From: Pseudomonadota bacterium
GTDB taxonomy: Bacteria > Hydrothermota > 32-111 > QNBC01
Assembly: GCA_011682715.1 (NCBI GenBank)
Contig: JAACEC010000009.1
Coordinates: 1-19,147, forward strand
Length of the DNA: 19,147 nucleotides
Direction: 5' to 3'
In this document: one piece after another, positions 1 to 7,922 of the stretch
How the letters are laid out: each line of letters starts with the position of its first letter
Numbering within the stretch: the stretch's first letter is position 1
Made by a program: the position numbers and the translations under genes
The notes under the pieces: model-generated
The model's database searches: none
What the model was told of the DNA's origin: nothing
What the model saw: the letters and a program-made list of their open reading frames with translations, nothing else

Positions 1-624
1 GGGCTTTTGATTTCGATTTTCATAGGTATATTGGCTGCAATCCTTCTTCAATTGCTATCGAACTTTGCAAACAGTGAGGTAGCTTACATTGCTCTAACAT
101 TAGGTATTCTCGTTACAATCGGCGGTCTTATGCAAAATGATCTGTTCGGTTACGAGCTTTCTCCCCTTCTTGCGGCAATGGTAGCAGGTTTTATTATAAC
201 GAACTGGTCTCGAGATCGAAAGCATATATTTTCTTCTCTCGATACGTTCGGACGTGTATTCTATATACTTTTCTTTGTCCTGGCTGCGGCAAGATTGAAA
301 GTCAGCCTGCTTATAAAACTCGGTAAAATCGCAATAGGGTATCTTTTAGGGAGATTTATCGGAAAGTATGTAGGCACATTTGTCGGGGGAAAAATATCTC
401 ACGCCCCTGCTACGGTCACCAAATATGCAGGAATAGGGCTTATTTCTCAAGCGGGTATCGCAATAGGTTTATGTGTTGTTGCCGCTCAACAATTCCCGAA
501 AATCGGTGACCTAATAGTTTCTATTTCACTTGGGACAACCGTTGTAACAGAGCTGATTAGTCCATCTCTCACCAAGTTTGCCCTTGAGAAAGCACATGAA
601 ATAAATTTGGTAAAAAAACCCTGA
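1..624 (+). CDS. Cation:proton antiporter, C-terminal part (CPA2 family), 5' end outside the window
   Basis: This is the C-terminal half of a membrane antiporter that exchanges Na+ or K+ for protons across the inner membrane. The frame is open from base 1, so the apparent TTG start at base 7 is probably internal and the 5' end is missing. The visible part is almost wholly hydrophobic and aligns with the second half of the intact antiporter at 9154-10350. Shared blocks include ELSPLLAAMVAGF, IFSSLDTFG, GKYVGTFVGGKISHAPATVT and SQAGIAIGLCVVAAQQFP. The conserved first-half sites, including the DD motif seen in the paralogue, are not in view. It ends with ...INLVKKP and TGA. The gene points away from the minus-strand cassette that follows. 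The family call is firm; the transported ion is not. Confidence 0.9.
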   Translation, partial: GLLISIFIGILAAILLQLLSNFANSEVAYIALTLGILVTIGGLMQNDLFGYELSPLLAAMVAGFIITNWSRDRKHIFSSLDTFGRVFYILFFVLAAARLKVSLLIKLGKIAIGYLLGRFIGKYVGTFVGGKISHAPATVTKYAGIGLISQAGIAIGLCVVAAQQFPKIGDLIVSISLGTTVVTELISPSLTKFALEKAHEINLVKKP

Positions 625-654
625 TTTCTCTTTGTAGCCTATCGGGGTCAAATC

Positions 655-675
655 TTGACATTTGACATTTACTCT
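655..675. repeat. Left arm of imperfect inverted repeat (TTGACATTTGACATTTAC)
   Basis: The plus strand reads TTGACATTTGACATTTAC followed by TCT, itself a tandem of TTGACAT. The reverse complement of 951-970 reads TTGACATTCACATTTACCCT, which differs by about one gap and two substitutions. A third partial copy, AAATGTCAA, lies at about 8924-8932. No transposase is present, and the pattern could be a dispersed intergenic repeat rather than an element end. Confidence 0.4.
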
Positions 676-776
676 TTTTTCTATAAAAAACATTAGGGTC
701 ACGTTTTACATCCGTTATAGAGAAATTTTAATTAGATGGTATTAATATTATTTGTCAAGAGCTTTGAGATTATCAT

Positions 777-950
777 TTGATAAAGGAAATATACAGCTTT
801 GCTATTGAAAAGACAGTCAAGCTATTTGATATGGATTATACAAGTGTATCTGTTTCAGTGAAAATATTTGAAGAAAGTATGAGAAGAGATAAGAATATAA
901 AAGGAATTGTAGATAGAACAATAGATGGAATAGGAACGGGTGAATGGTGA
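777..950 (+). CDS. Short unrecognised open frame, possible gene remnant
   Basis: A 57-codon open frame with a possible TTG start reads like protein in its first two thirds (for example EIYSFAIEKTVKLFDMDYTS) and ends ...GTGEW before TGA. It has no clear ribosome binding site, and its last codons lie inside a low-complexity repeat tract. It is flanked by the imperfect inverted repeat. I do not recognise it. It could be a chance frame or a decayed fragment of a larger gene. Confidence 0.2.
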   Translation: MIKEIYSFAIEKTVKLFDMDYTSVSVSVKIFEESMRRDKNIKGIVDRTIDGIGTGEW

Positions 951-970
951 AGGGTAAATGTGAATGTCAA
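951..970. repeat. Right arm of imperfect inverted repeat
   Basis: The plus strand reads AGGGTAAATGTGAATGTCAA, near reverse complement of the arm at 655-675. It continues a low-complexity run beginning near 938 (GGGTGAATGGTGA). The run contains the last codons of the short frame at 777-950, so that frame's C-terminus is of doubtful origin. Confidence 0.35.
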
Positions 971-1006
971 AAGTAAAGATACGCCCCTGGGAACCATATT
1001 AATTTA

Positions 1007-3088
1007 TTACCAAAAGAAAAGATACCGCACTTTTGCTTCAATGATCCTGTTTGTAAATTTCCAATTACCTTCTGTGTTGTCGATTGTTTGGTTATATGCA
1101 AGAAAGAACCAGGATGCAGGCATAAAATTCCAGCTAATAATACCCGAAAAATAATGGATATGAGTATAAGTATTCGGTTCTGAGAATAACCGTAAGGATA
1201 AATCTTTAGCAAGAAAGTAACTAATAGAATTTTCAAAAATATATGAAATATTTTCTATTTCTCTATTTGCTTTCCATTCTACCGAGAAAGTTGGAGAAAG
1301 GGATATATTTAATCTTGAATTAGGTTTAATTATTATATCGAAATTTCCTCCTCCGTCAGCTCCAAAATGGTTTTGTGAATAATTATATTCATAGGAATTA
1401 AACCAAACAAACGGCTCGAATGACAATGCCTTCCTGGAGTCAGACCATAATCCAAATGAAAAATTGTTATTCCGATATTTCTTATTGGCCTCATAATCGT
1501 AGATTATATTATGAGAAAACATAAGGCTACATTTGTTATTAAAATCTATATTTATTCTCTCACCAAATTTATACCCCCAACTATTATTTTCTTTTGCTTT
1601 ATTTATGTTCGTTTTTATTCCGAAAGTTGCATATCTAAGGAATCCTTTATTGTAAATTTTTCTCCCTCCGAAAAAGGAAAATTCTTTATAGCCTTTATAA
1701 GGAGAATATCCGACCTCATCTATATTAAAATCCGGTGATGTTATTTTTATTTCCGGAATAAAAATAAATCGTTTTCCGTCGTACTCGTACTTTATGTCAC
1801 TTCCATAACCTATCGTATCTTTATTGTTCGATAAAGTCATTAAAAAACTGAGTTGAGATTTTAAATTTCTTATACTCCCGTCAAAACCGTAAACTTCATT
1901 TGTCAGGTTATTTCCCCTTTTCCCTGCATAAATCATACCTACATTCGAGTTATAGAAAACCTCTTTTTTGATTCTAATGCAATAATAATCATTGATATTT
2001 TCAACGATAGTGTCTCCGTTGGTATCTCTATATTTTTTACTCGCTGTCATTGCATTCAAAAGCCCTATATTCCATTTCCTCACTGTCGCAGTATATTTGC
2101 TACCCCAATAAATTGGGATTGTCGTACCGTTTTGTAATCTTCTCCCTATTCTTCTCGAATAAAACGGCATAATGAAAGATGTAAGATCCGTTTTAAAATA
2201 TTCAGATTGTTGAGTAAAAAAAGGTCTTTTTTCGGGAAAGTAAAGTTCATATTTAGAAAGATTTATTCTATATGGGTCAGCCTCTATTTGCGCAAAATCG
2301 GGAACAATTGCCAACGAAACATTTGCCGAAGGTCGGTAGCTCCAATTTATATCCAATCCGATCTTAGGGATAAATTTGTCTTCATATTTTAAAATACCAA
2401 CCGGTGCAATATTGAGGTGTAACCCCCGAACTTCGGGAGGAGGTGTAATCTTTAATAATCCACAATTTGATACTCGTTCTTTTCCATATTTCATAAGTGG
2501 AATCCATGAATCAAACTCGTTTTTACTTGATATATATCGGTAAAAATTAATTCCCCAATTAGTGTTGTTTTCTCTAAATCGTAATGCCCTAAAAGGAATC
2601 TTTATTTCTACATTATACCCATAATTTGTTATTTTCGTAGCGGAATACCACAGTCCATCATAAGTGGGAATCCAAACTCTTCCGTCTTGAGTTAGCTCAT
2701 CATCATTTTGGACTCCTGCTGCGTTGACACCAAATTCGTAGGCTGTGGTTTTATCCCCGTTAGCATCAAGCATAATCCAGACATTGTCTCCAATATCGGT
2801 ATATGAATCTCTCGGAACTATTCTGACATCTACTTTTGTTAAATAAGGCTTAAAGCATTTGAAGGCAAAATATAAGTTACTGCTGTCCATAACCGCATAG
2901 ACAATTGTTTTTGCGCTTGCATTCGTGTTTTCGAGAGGGGAGTATTGAGTAAAATTTGCAGCCGAATCTCCCTTTAACCATATATTTTCAATAACTCCAT
3001 CGATTTTCGGTGGAACACTAACAATTGGAGGAGAAATAATCATTTGAGCCAGGTTTATTATTGAATATATTATAAAACAACCGATCAT
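1007..3088 (-). CDS. DUF5916 outer-membrane protein with N-terminal CBM9-like domain
   Basis: This 693-residue protein begins with a hydrophobic export segment (residues 1-20). It continues with a CBM9-like beta-sandwich at about 20-210, seen in PPKIDGVIENIW, DNVWIMLDANGD, the AYEFGVNAAGVQ block and VEIKIPFRALRF. The DUF5916 core follows, with its hallmark YFPEKRPFF and YSRRIG motifs at about 280-320. The rest is alternating aromatic and polar beta-strand sequence ending ...RYLFFW, a terminal aromatic as in outer-membrane barrels. Family members are predicted outer-membrane proteins of unknown function. An AAGG sequence precedes the ATG. The gene lies 21 bases after the upstream ABC permease gene and is last in the operon, so it may be the outer-membrane partner of the exporters. 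That role is inference. Confidence 0.88.
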   Translation of the reverse strand: MIGCFIIYSIINLAQMIISPPIVSVPPKIDGVIENIWLKGDSAANFTQYSPLENTNASAKTIVYAVMDSSNLYFAFKCFKPYLTKVDVRIVPRDSYTDIGDNVWIMLDANGDKTTAYEFGVNAAGVQNDDELTQDGRVWIPTYDGLWYSATKITNYGYNVEIKIPFRALRFRENNTNWGINFYRYISSKNEFDSWIPLMKYGKERVSNCGLLKITPPPEVRGLHLNIAPVGILKYEDKFIPKIGLDINWSYRPSANVSLAIVPDFAQIEADPYRINLSKYELYFPEKRPFFTQQSEYFKTDLTSFIMPFYSRRIGRRLQNGTTIPIYWGSKYTATVRKWNIGLLNAMTASKKYRDTNGDTIVENINDYYCIRIKKEVFYNSNVGMIYAGKRGNNLTNEVYGFDGSIRNLKSQLSFLMTLSNNKDTIGYGSDIKYEYDGKRFIFIPEIKITSPDFNIDEVGYSPYKGYKEFSFFGGRKIYNKGFLRYATFGIKTNINKAKENNSWGYKFGERINIDFNNKCSLMFSHNIIYDYEANKKYRNNNFSFGLWSDSRKALSFEPFVWFNSYEYNYSQNHFGADGGGNFDIIIKPNSRLNISLSPTFSVEWKANREIENISYIFENSISYFLAKDLSLRLFSEPNTYTHIHYFSGIISWNFMPASWFFLAYNQTIDNTEGNWKFTNRIIEAKVRYLFFW

Positions 3089-3109
3089 AAATACCTTAAA
3101 TTAAACGAA

Positions 3110-3901
3110 TTAACTGCTTGCGCTCGAATAATATTTTATTGCTTTGTAAAAGAATATTCTTACCAGAAAAAAAACAATCAACGTGAACAGAATTGTATAA
3201 ATTACCATTTCAGCCGGATTTTTAAGTTTACCCAAAATCACACCTGCTGGTAAATTTGCTATGAGGACAATAGGAATTATATAAGTGAAGATTATAGCTG
3301 ATGCACCCTTATATATGCTTGCCGGATAGCCGGCATATTTCAAGAACTCGTTTTGGAGCGCAGATAGAGAAGAAACATTACCCATCCAGATGGCAAAGAT
3401 AACTATAAAAAATCCAATTATATACCTTAGTAACAATCCTAAAAATATTAAAAACAGAAGAAGAAAATAACTGGAAAAGGATAAATTGAGTTGAAGATGA
3501 GAAGTAGAATAAAATATCAAGATTATAGGGAAAGGAAGCAGAAAAAAAGCTCTTATATCAATATTTCTAAGAGTTGATATAAATTGAAGGTCAATAGGTT
3601 TTAAAAGTAGATGATCCAATTCTCCTTTCCTTACCAAAAGGGAAAAATTGCTAAAATTTCTTAAAAATAGCCCCTGGTAAATATATATAATAATTTGGTT
3701 TATACCTATCAGATAAAGCGTTTGGTAAAAATTCCATCCCCCTATGCTGCTTACATGACTATATATTATTTTAAAGAAAATTATTGTGAATAGGAACCAT
3801 AAAAAATACCCTAAACATTGCAATAAAAAATCCATTCTGTATTCGACTTCCTTAGAGAAGGAAATTTTAAAGAATGAGAACCACAGATAAATATATCTCA
3901 T
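3110..3901 (-). CDS. ABC-2 type permease (COG3694/DUF990-like), second subunit
   Basis: This 263-residue inner-membrane protein has about six membrane segments. It carries the family signature VRKGELDHLLLKPID (about residues 85-99) and KYAGYPASIYKG before the late helices, typical of the permeases that pair with COG4586 ATPases. A longer reading from 3982 exists, but the ATG at 3901 is preceded at ideal spacing by GGAGGG and lies two bases beyond the stop of the preceding permease gene, so I place the start there. It would form the transmembrane pore with the 3904-4698 product, powered by the 4682-5656 ATPase. The substrate cannot be read from sequence. Confidence 0.88.
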   Translation of the reverse strand: MRYIYLWFSFFKISFSKEVEYRMDFLLQCLGYFLWFLFTIIFFKIIYSHVSSIGGWNFYQTLYLIGINQIIIYIYQGLFLRNFSNFSLLVRKGELDHLLLKPIDLQFISTLRNIDIRAFFLLPFPIILIFYSTSHLQLNLSFSSYFLLLFLIFLGLLLRYIIGFFIVIFAIWMGNVSSLSALQNEFLKYAGYPASIYKGASAIIFTYIIPIVLIANLPAGVILGKLKNPAEMVIYTILFTLIVFFLVRIFFYKAIKYYSSASS

Positions 3902-3903
3902 GT

Positions 3904-4698
3904 TTACCCTCCGTATGCTTGATATTTTTTTGTCCCCTTTTTCCATAACCAGAGGGAGAGAATAAAGAATATAATTATCCAAATAACTTGTATTCCCATT
4001 CCTTGAATTACACGCTCGATTTTTAAGTGAGCAAGATAAATATCAATGGGGAAATTTAATAGATATTTAAATGGTAGGAAATCTAACAATATTTCTAATG
4101 AATGGGGAAAAAATGATAAAGGTAGAATCATTCCCATAGATAAAGGTAAAACTGCGTTTAGTAATAGTTCTATTGAATTAGTTCTTTCAAGCCAGAAAAA
4201 CAGTAAACTGAATGAATAAGAGATAAGAAATGCCAAGATAAACGCTAATATGACACTAAGAAGAAATAGTAACAGAAGAAATATATTTATTTGAAATACT
4301 ATTGTGCTTCTCATAAAAAACACAAATATGAGAGTTATTACAATTGCAACAATAGAGTACGGAATGGAAGCGCCCGTCTTTATGGAAAATTGGACACCCA
4401 TATAATTAATAGGTTTTATTAGATAATTAGAGAGAGTCCCCTCTCTTATATCCCGGGAAATTTCATAATTTACACCGGGATATACAAAATCCTGAAGTAG
4501 AATTGCAAGAATATAATACGTTACTATTGCAGGTTTATCATAACCTCCCACCAAATTTTTCCCGTAGAAAATTGTATTCCATAAAAAATAAATAATAATA
4601 AGAGGCAATGCAATAACGATAAAACTCAAGATATGATTTAAACGATACTCTACACTTTCCTTGAAAATATTATCGATAATTTTAATATAAGGACGCAT
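3904..4698 (-). CDS. ABC-2 type permease (COG4587-like), first subunit
   Basis: This 264-residue integral membrane protein has about six hydrophobic segments and the conserved loop IREGTLSNYLIKPINY (about residue 90), the equivalent of the KGELDxLLLKPI loop in its partner. An ATG eight codons upstream exists, but the ATG at 4698 is preceded by GAAGGA about seven bases away and overlaps the end of the ATPase gene by 17 bases, which suggests translational coupling. Its 3' end carries the GGAGGG that serves the next gene. With the downstream permease it forms an asymmetric ABC-2 exporter pore; the cargo is unknown. Confidence 0.87.
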   Translation of the reverse strand: MRPYIKIIDNIFKESVEYRLNHILSFIVIALPLIIIYFLWNTIFYGKNLVGGYDKPAIVTYYILAILLQDFVYPGVNYEISRDIREGTLSNYLIKPINYMGVQFSIKTGASIPYSIVAIVITLIFVFFMRSTIVFQINIFLLLLFLLSVILAFILAFLISYSFSLLFFWLERTNSIELLLNAVLPLSMGMILPLSFFPHSLEILLDFLPFKYLLNFPIDIYLAHLKIERVIQGMGIQVIWIIIFFILSLWLWKKGTKKYQAYGG

Positions 4699-5656
4699 TC
4701 TTAAATCCTTCTTTGATGGCATCTTCCAAGTTCATGTCCTGGTTTTTTACATCTTTTACATCAAATGATTTAAAAACAAAGGAAATAAATTTTGATATTT
4801 CTTTGTGCTCTATCTCAACTTCTATTGTTTGTCCTTCCCTGGAAATAATATTATATGGAATTTTGGCAATTTCCGGCATTGTATTGAATGTGACAGTAAC
4901 CAATCTTTTTTTAATGAATCTTTCAAGTATTTCCTCTTTGTTCCCATCAAATATTATTTCTCCTCTGTATAATAATATAATTCTGTCGGCTATCTCTATA
5001 TCTTTTATATAATGACTCGTTAAAATAATTGTGGCATTATAAGATTTGTTGTACTCCAGTATGAACTTCCTTATAGCTTCCTGAGACAATAAATCCAAAC
5101 CTATTGTTGGTTCGTCCAAAAATAGTACTTTAGGCTTGTGTAATAGACTGGAAATAAGCTCCATTTTCATCCTTTCACCGAGAGATAGTTTTCTAACGGG
5201 AATATGAACAAGGTCTTTTACATCAAGAAGTGTTGTCAGCTCGTCTAATGTTTTTTCAAAATCCGATTCGCTGATTTTGTATATGGACTTATTTAAAAGA
5301 AACGTCTCCATTGGTGCTATATCCCACCAAAGTTGTGTTTTTTGCCCCATAATAAAAGTTATTTGAGAAAGATAATTATTTTCCCTCTTCCACGGTATAT
5401 ATCCCATTACCGAAACTCTCCCACTTGTCGGATATAAAATACCGGATAAAATTTTTGATGTAGTTGTTTTTCCCGCTCCATTCGGTCCTACATAGGCCAC
5501 CATTTCACCTTTGGTTACCGAAAATGAAATCTCTTTTAAAGCCTTGACCGTAACGTAATTCGGCTTTATTATGCTCTTAATGGTTGATAGAACGCCTGGT
5601 TTGCTTATATGGCTTTTGTAAATCTTCGTTAATTTTTCTACTTTTATTATACTCAT
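4682..5656 (-). CDS. ABC transporter ATPase (COG4586 type)
   Basis: This 324-residue nucleotide-binding subunit has Walker A GPNGAGKT at 57-64, a Q-loop in MGQKTQLWWD at about 103-112 (typical of the COG4586 group), signature LSLGERMKME at 157-166, Walker B VLFLDEPT at 177-184 with catalytic E182, and switch histidine H215 in LTSH. About 80 residues after the nucleotide-binding core form a regulatory extension, also usual in this group. The N-terminus has an insert between the first strand and the Walker A region (SHISKPGVLSTIKSIIKPNY), again typical. Its ATG overlaps the TGA of the small preceding frame (ATGA). It powers the two downstream permeases. Confidence 0.93.
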   Translation of the reverse strand: MSIIKVEKLTKIYKSHISKPGVLSTIKSIIKPNYVTVKALKEISFSVTKGEMVAYVGPNGAGKTTTSKILSGILYPTSGRVSVMGYIPWKRENNYLSQITFIMGQKTQLWWDIAPMETFLLNKSIYKISESDFEKTLDELTTLLDVKDLVHIPVRKLSLGERMKMELISSLLHKPKVLFLDEPTIGLDLLSQEAIRKFILEYNKSYNATIILTSHYIKDIEIADRIILLYRGEIIFDGNKEEILERFIKKRLVTVTFNTMPEIAKIPYNIISREGQTIEVEIEHKEISKFISFVFKSFDVKDVKNQDMNLEDAIKEGFKNASLY

Positions 5657-5804
5657 TTTCTTAAAAGTTCGTTAGTAACCATTGCGGTTTCCCTTAATTC
5701 CTCAGGAAAAGTATGCCGCCTTCATTAATTTCCATATTTATGCCATTGAGACACAAACCGCTTCCAGAACATTTATGAATGTTATCCAGATGAATTTTGC
5801 TCAT
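5653..5804 (-). pseudogene. Small cysteine-containing gene with apparent frameshift, between two ABC modules
   Basis: An ATG at 5804, inside the end of the preceding permease gene, opens a 36-codon frame (5804-5694) that includes HKCSGSGLCLNGINMEI and then meets TAA. The frame one base away continues as PEELRETAMVTNELLRK and stops at a TGA overlapping the ATG of the next ATPase gene. One extra T in the run at about 5709-5713 would join the halves into roughly 50 residues (...GGILFPEELRE...). The joined gene would overlap its neighbours at both ends, as the rest of this operon does, which is strong circumstantial evidence for a real gene. It is either a recent mutation, a sequence error or a minus-one slippage site. 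There is no strong SD. I do not recognise the protein; the CSGSGLC pair of cysteines is its only notable motif. Confidence 0.5.
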
Positions 5805-6432
5805 ATTTAAACACAAGAAGGAAGAAGATTAATTGATAAATTAATACGGATAACAAATCGACGGTTCTGGACCAGCCAAACCCTATTTTATCAAGGGGAG
5901 GTATAAGAATCTGAATGACGGGATAAGTATTCGAGCGAAAGATGGATAATAATAGTATGGCAGGCATACCAAGAAAACCGAAATGTAATGATTTAAATGT
6001 ACCGAGAATAGTTGAAATCTCCGTAAGAAGAAGTATGTAAACGGAGACATAAAGAATGTTGGGAATAAGGTTTACATTTTTAGCAATTGATATGACAGAA
6101 GCAAACAACAGAAGAAATAACAGGTTTATAATTAAAACAGATGTAAAATGTGCGAATTTAATTTTTGATAAAGAAATAGGAAATGATCTGTAGAATCTAA
6201 CTCCTCCGTTTATATGAAAAAAACTCCAGTCGATATCAATATAGAGGAAAATCGAAATCGTGAAAAATAGTAGCGAATATAAGGAGAAAGAAAAAGAGGG
6301 TCCCATTTTACCTTTCGCCCCGAACAAACACAAAATAGCAAATATTAAAAACAGGATGAACTGTATTATAATACGTTTCTTTCTGTTGATACTCTTTATC
6401 TCTTGAAAAACAACCGCAATAAATGTCTTCAT
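5782..6432 (-). CDS. ABC exporter permease, second subunit of module 1
   Basis: This 216-residue membrane protein has about six hydrophobic segments after a basic N-terminus (QEIKSINRKKR). The loop GGVRFYRSFPISLSKIKFAH, between the second and third helices, resembles the 'LPISRxxxxxxK' loop of small ABC-2 permeases. A longer reading from 6471 is possible, but the ATG at 6432 shares a base with the stop of the preceding permease (TAATG) and follows GCGGAAA, so I use it. It likely pairs with the 6432-7223 product under the 7186-7911 ATPase. It has no strong match that I can name more closely. Confidence 0.75.
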   Translation of the reverse strand: MKTFIAVVFQEIKSINRKKRIIIQFILFLIFAILCLFGAKGKMGPSFSFSLYSLLFFTISIFLYIDIDWSFFHINGGVRFYRSFPISLSKIKFAHFTSVLIINLLFLLLFASVISIAKNVNLIPNILYVSVYILLLTEISTILGTFKSLHFGFLGMPAILLLSIFRSNTYPVIQILIPPLDKIGFGWSRTVDLLSVLIYQLIFFLLVFKYEQNSSG

Positions 6433-7223
6433 TATATTTCCGCGTTTTTTGAAAGTAATATTAATAGGCAAAAAATAAGCGTAATAACAATAGTTATAAT
6501 TATCTGCTCGGTAGAAAGCCCCATATCTACACTTAGTCCGTAATGTTTGGTTATTCTTTCTATGTATGACAATGTAATAAAATTCCAGTTCGGTAAAAAA
6601 TTAATAAAATGCTTAATCGAACCGAGAGAAAGCCCTGTATAGGGTGTGGAAAATGTTACCAAATCTCCTGTAAACAAAAATATAAAACTTACAAAGAAAG
6701 TGGACATTCCGCTTAATTTGAAGGATAAAAACAGGGGTATAGGGATTATAAGTGCAAAGGAGAAGAGAATTAGAGTATAAGATTTCCAGAAAATTGAAAA
6801 AGGAATATGGAATTTAAATAAATTGACAAGATAAAGAGTAACATACCAAAAAAAGGATAGAAAAATGATAATGGCAAGAAATCCTATACTTCTCATTAAC
6901 ATGACATTGTTTGCTTTTATTCCATAAAATAGGAGTTCACATTTCTTCCCTAAATTTTCCTTTAGGGAATTGTTTAGAAAAAGGGAGAGAAATATAATGC
7001 CAAGGTATAAAAAAGAAAAAACGGAAAATACTCCTTCTATAAATAGCTCTTTACCTATTCCCCCTATTGCTGAAGAATTCAAGATCTTAGCATTTAATGA
7101 AACGAGAATAGTGTGTGATAAACCGATGAGTAAGAGAATAAAGATTATGTAACTTACTTTTTCCCGGAAAATTTCTTTTAATGTGTCAAAAAATACTATT
7201 TTCGTTAACCGTGTAATTCTCAA
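6432..7223 (-). CDS. ABC exporter permease, first subunit of module 1
   Basis: This 263-residue protein has about six membrane segments. Its N-terminal amphipathic stretch TKIVFFDTLKEIFREKVSY is typical of ABC-2 permeases (NatB/CcmB-like architecture). The start is a TTG at 7223, supported by AGAGGA eight bases upstream. That start lies 38 bases inside the end of the ATPase gene, so translation is probably coupled. No usable ATG occurs near the N-terminus. It lacks the LLKPI loop of the second module's permeases, so the two exporters belong to different ABC-2 subfamilies. Confidence 0.78.
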   Translation of the reverse strand: MRITRLTKIVFFDTLKEIFREKVSYIIFILLLIGLSHTILVSLNAKILNSSAIGGIGKELFIEGVFSVFSFLYLGIIFLSLFLNNSLKENLGKKCELLFYGIKANNVMLMRSIGFLAIIIFLSFFWYVTLYLVNLFKFHIPFSIFWKSYTLILFSFALIIPIPLFLSFKLSGMSTFFVSFIFLFTGDLVTFSTPYTGLSLGSIKHFINFLPNWNFITLSYIERITKHYGLSVDMGLSTEQIIITIVITLIFCLLILLSKNAEI

Positions 7224-7911
7224 TGTAAATATCCTCTAAGCTTTTTCCTGATTTTTGTAACTTTTCTCTGTCTCCTTCTGAAGATAGTTCCCCTTCCTTT
7301 AATATTATGTATTTATCATATAAATTTTCAACCTCGGTAAGAATATGAGAAGAAATAAGGAAAGTTCTACCACTATTTTTCCTTTCTCTTATAAAATCAC
7401 TTATCTTTTTTCGTAAAACGGGGTCCAAACCGTCAGTCGGCTCGTCCCATATATAAATCTCGGGATTATGAATACATGTAAATGCAATTGCAAGTTTTTG
7501 CCGGTTGCCCTTAGACAATTTTTCTACAATAATATTCCTATATCGCTCAAGTTCAAAATATTCAATTAGTTTTTCGATTCTTTGTTTTTCGATCCCCCAA
7601 ATCAATCTGCCTATCTCAAAAATTTCATTAACTGTGTAATAAGAAGGTAAAAAAGGAGTTTCCGGTAGATAACCGATTCGTTTTTTTGTTTTTTCCAGTG
7701 TATTCTTATCACCGCAGATATATATCTCACCTTTTTGTGGAATTATGTGATTTACTATACTTTTCAAAGTAGTGGACTTTCCCGCTCCGTTATGTCCTAG
7801 TAATGCACAAACAGTTCCTTTTTGCACCGTAAAGCTCAAGTTATCAACAGCCCAAAAATTGGTACCTTTGTATTTCTTGCTTAATCCCTCAATACGCAAT
7901 ATTTCATCCAT
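7186..7911 (-). CDS. ABC transporter ATPase (CcmA/NatA-like), module 1
   Basis: This compact 241-residue ATPase has Walker A GHNGAGKST at 39-47, an E in place of the usual Q-loop glutamine (GYLPETP, E84), a modified signature LSKGNRQKL at 132-140, Walker B IYIWDEPTDGLDP with D156 and E157, and H189 in SSH. Glutamate at the Q-loop and LSKGxxQ signatures are common in the CcmA/NatA group, so it should be active. Its ATG overlaps the TGA of the Yip1-like gene (ATGGATGA). It is the partner of the two permeases directly downstream. A 58-bp copy of its 5' end lies at 8587-8644. Confidence 0.93.
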   Translation of the reverse strand: MDEILRIEGLSKKYKGTNFWAVDNLSFTVQKGTVCALLGHNGAGKSTTLKSIVNHIIPQKGEIYICGDKNTLEKTKKRIGYLPETPFLPSYYTVNEIFEIGRLIWGIEKQRIEKLIEYFELERYRNIIVEKLSKGNRQKLAIAFTCIHNPEIYIWDEPTDGLDPVLRKKISDFIRERKNSGRTFLISSHILTEVENLYDKYIILKEGELSSEGDREKLQKSGKSLEDIYIENYTVNENSIF

Positions 7912-7922
7912 ATAACCACACC
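7865..7922. repeat. Direct repeat copy 1, spanning the Yip1-like/ATPase gene junction
   Basis: These 58 bases match 8587-8644 at 54 positions by my hand alignment. They cover the last codons of the Yip1-like gene (VWLYG) and the first codons of the ATPase gene (MDEILRIEGLSKKYKG). The two copies flank the Yip1-like gene. Confidence 0.85.

Larger units (their letters stand above)
625..1006. other. Gene-poor region between antiporter and DUF5916 gene
   Basis: This 380-base stretch separates the 3' ends of two converging genes. It holds an imperfect inverted repeat (655-675 and 951-970), a low-complexity purine-rich tract of TGAA/GGTGAA-like words at about 938-972, and one short open frame (777-950). 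A short perfect hairpin, GTCAA-atc-TTGAC, lies at about 648-660 but has no T-run and is not a convincing terminator. I see no GC-rich stem followed by a U-tract for either converging transcript. Confidence 0.6.

Noticed and set aside
777..950. Resemblance of the tail ...GTGEW to the G-x-G-x-W segment of 6-phosphogluconate dehydrogenase
   Set aside because: The match is a few residues, and the codons for it lie in a low-complexity repeat tract (about 938-972), so it is probably chance.
960..1236. Open frames on both strands overlapping the end of the DUF5916 gene
   Set aside because: They lack ribosome sites and family features and overlap a well-supported gene; they are shadow frames.
3902..3982. 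Longer N-terminus for the ABC permease, starting at 3982
   Set aside because: It would overlap the previous gene by about 80 bases with no ribosome site, whereas the ATG at 3901 has GGAGGG at ideal spacing.
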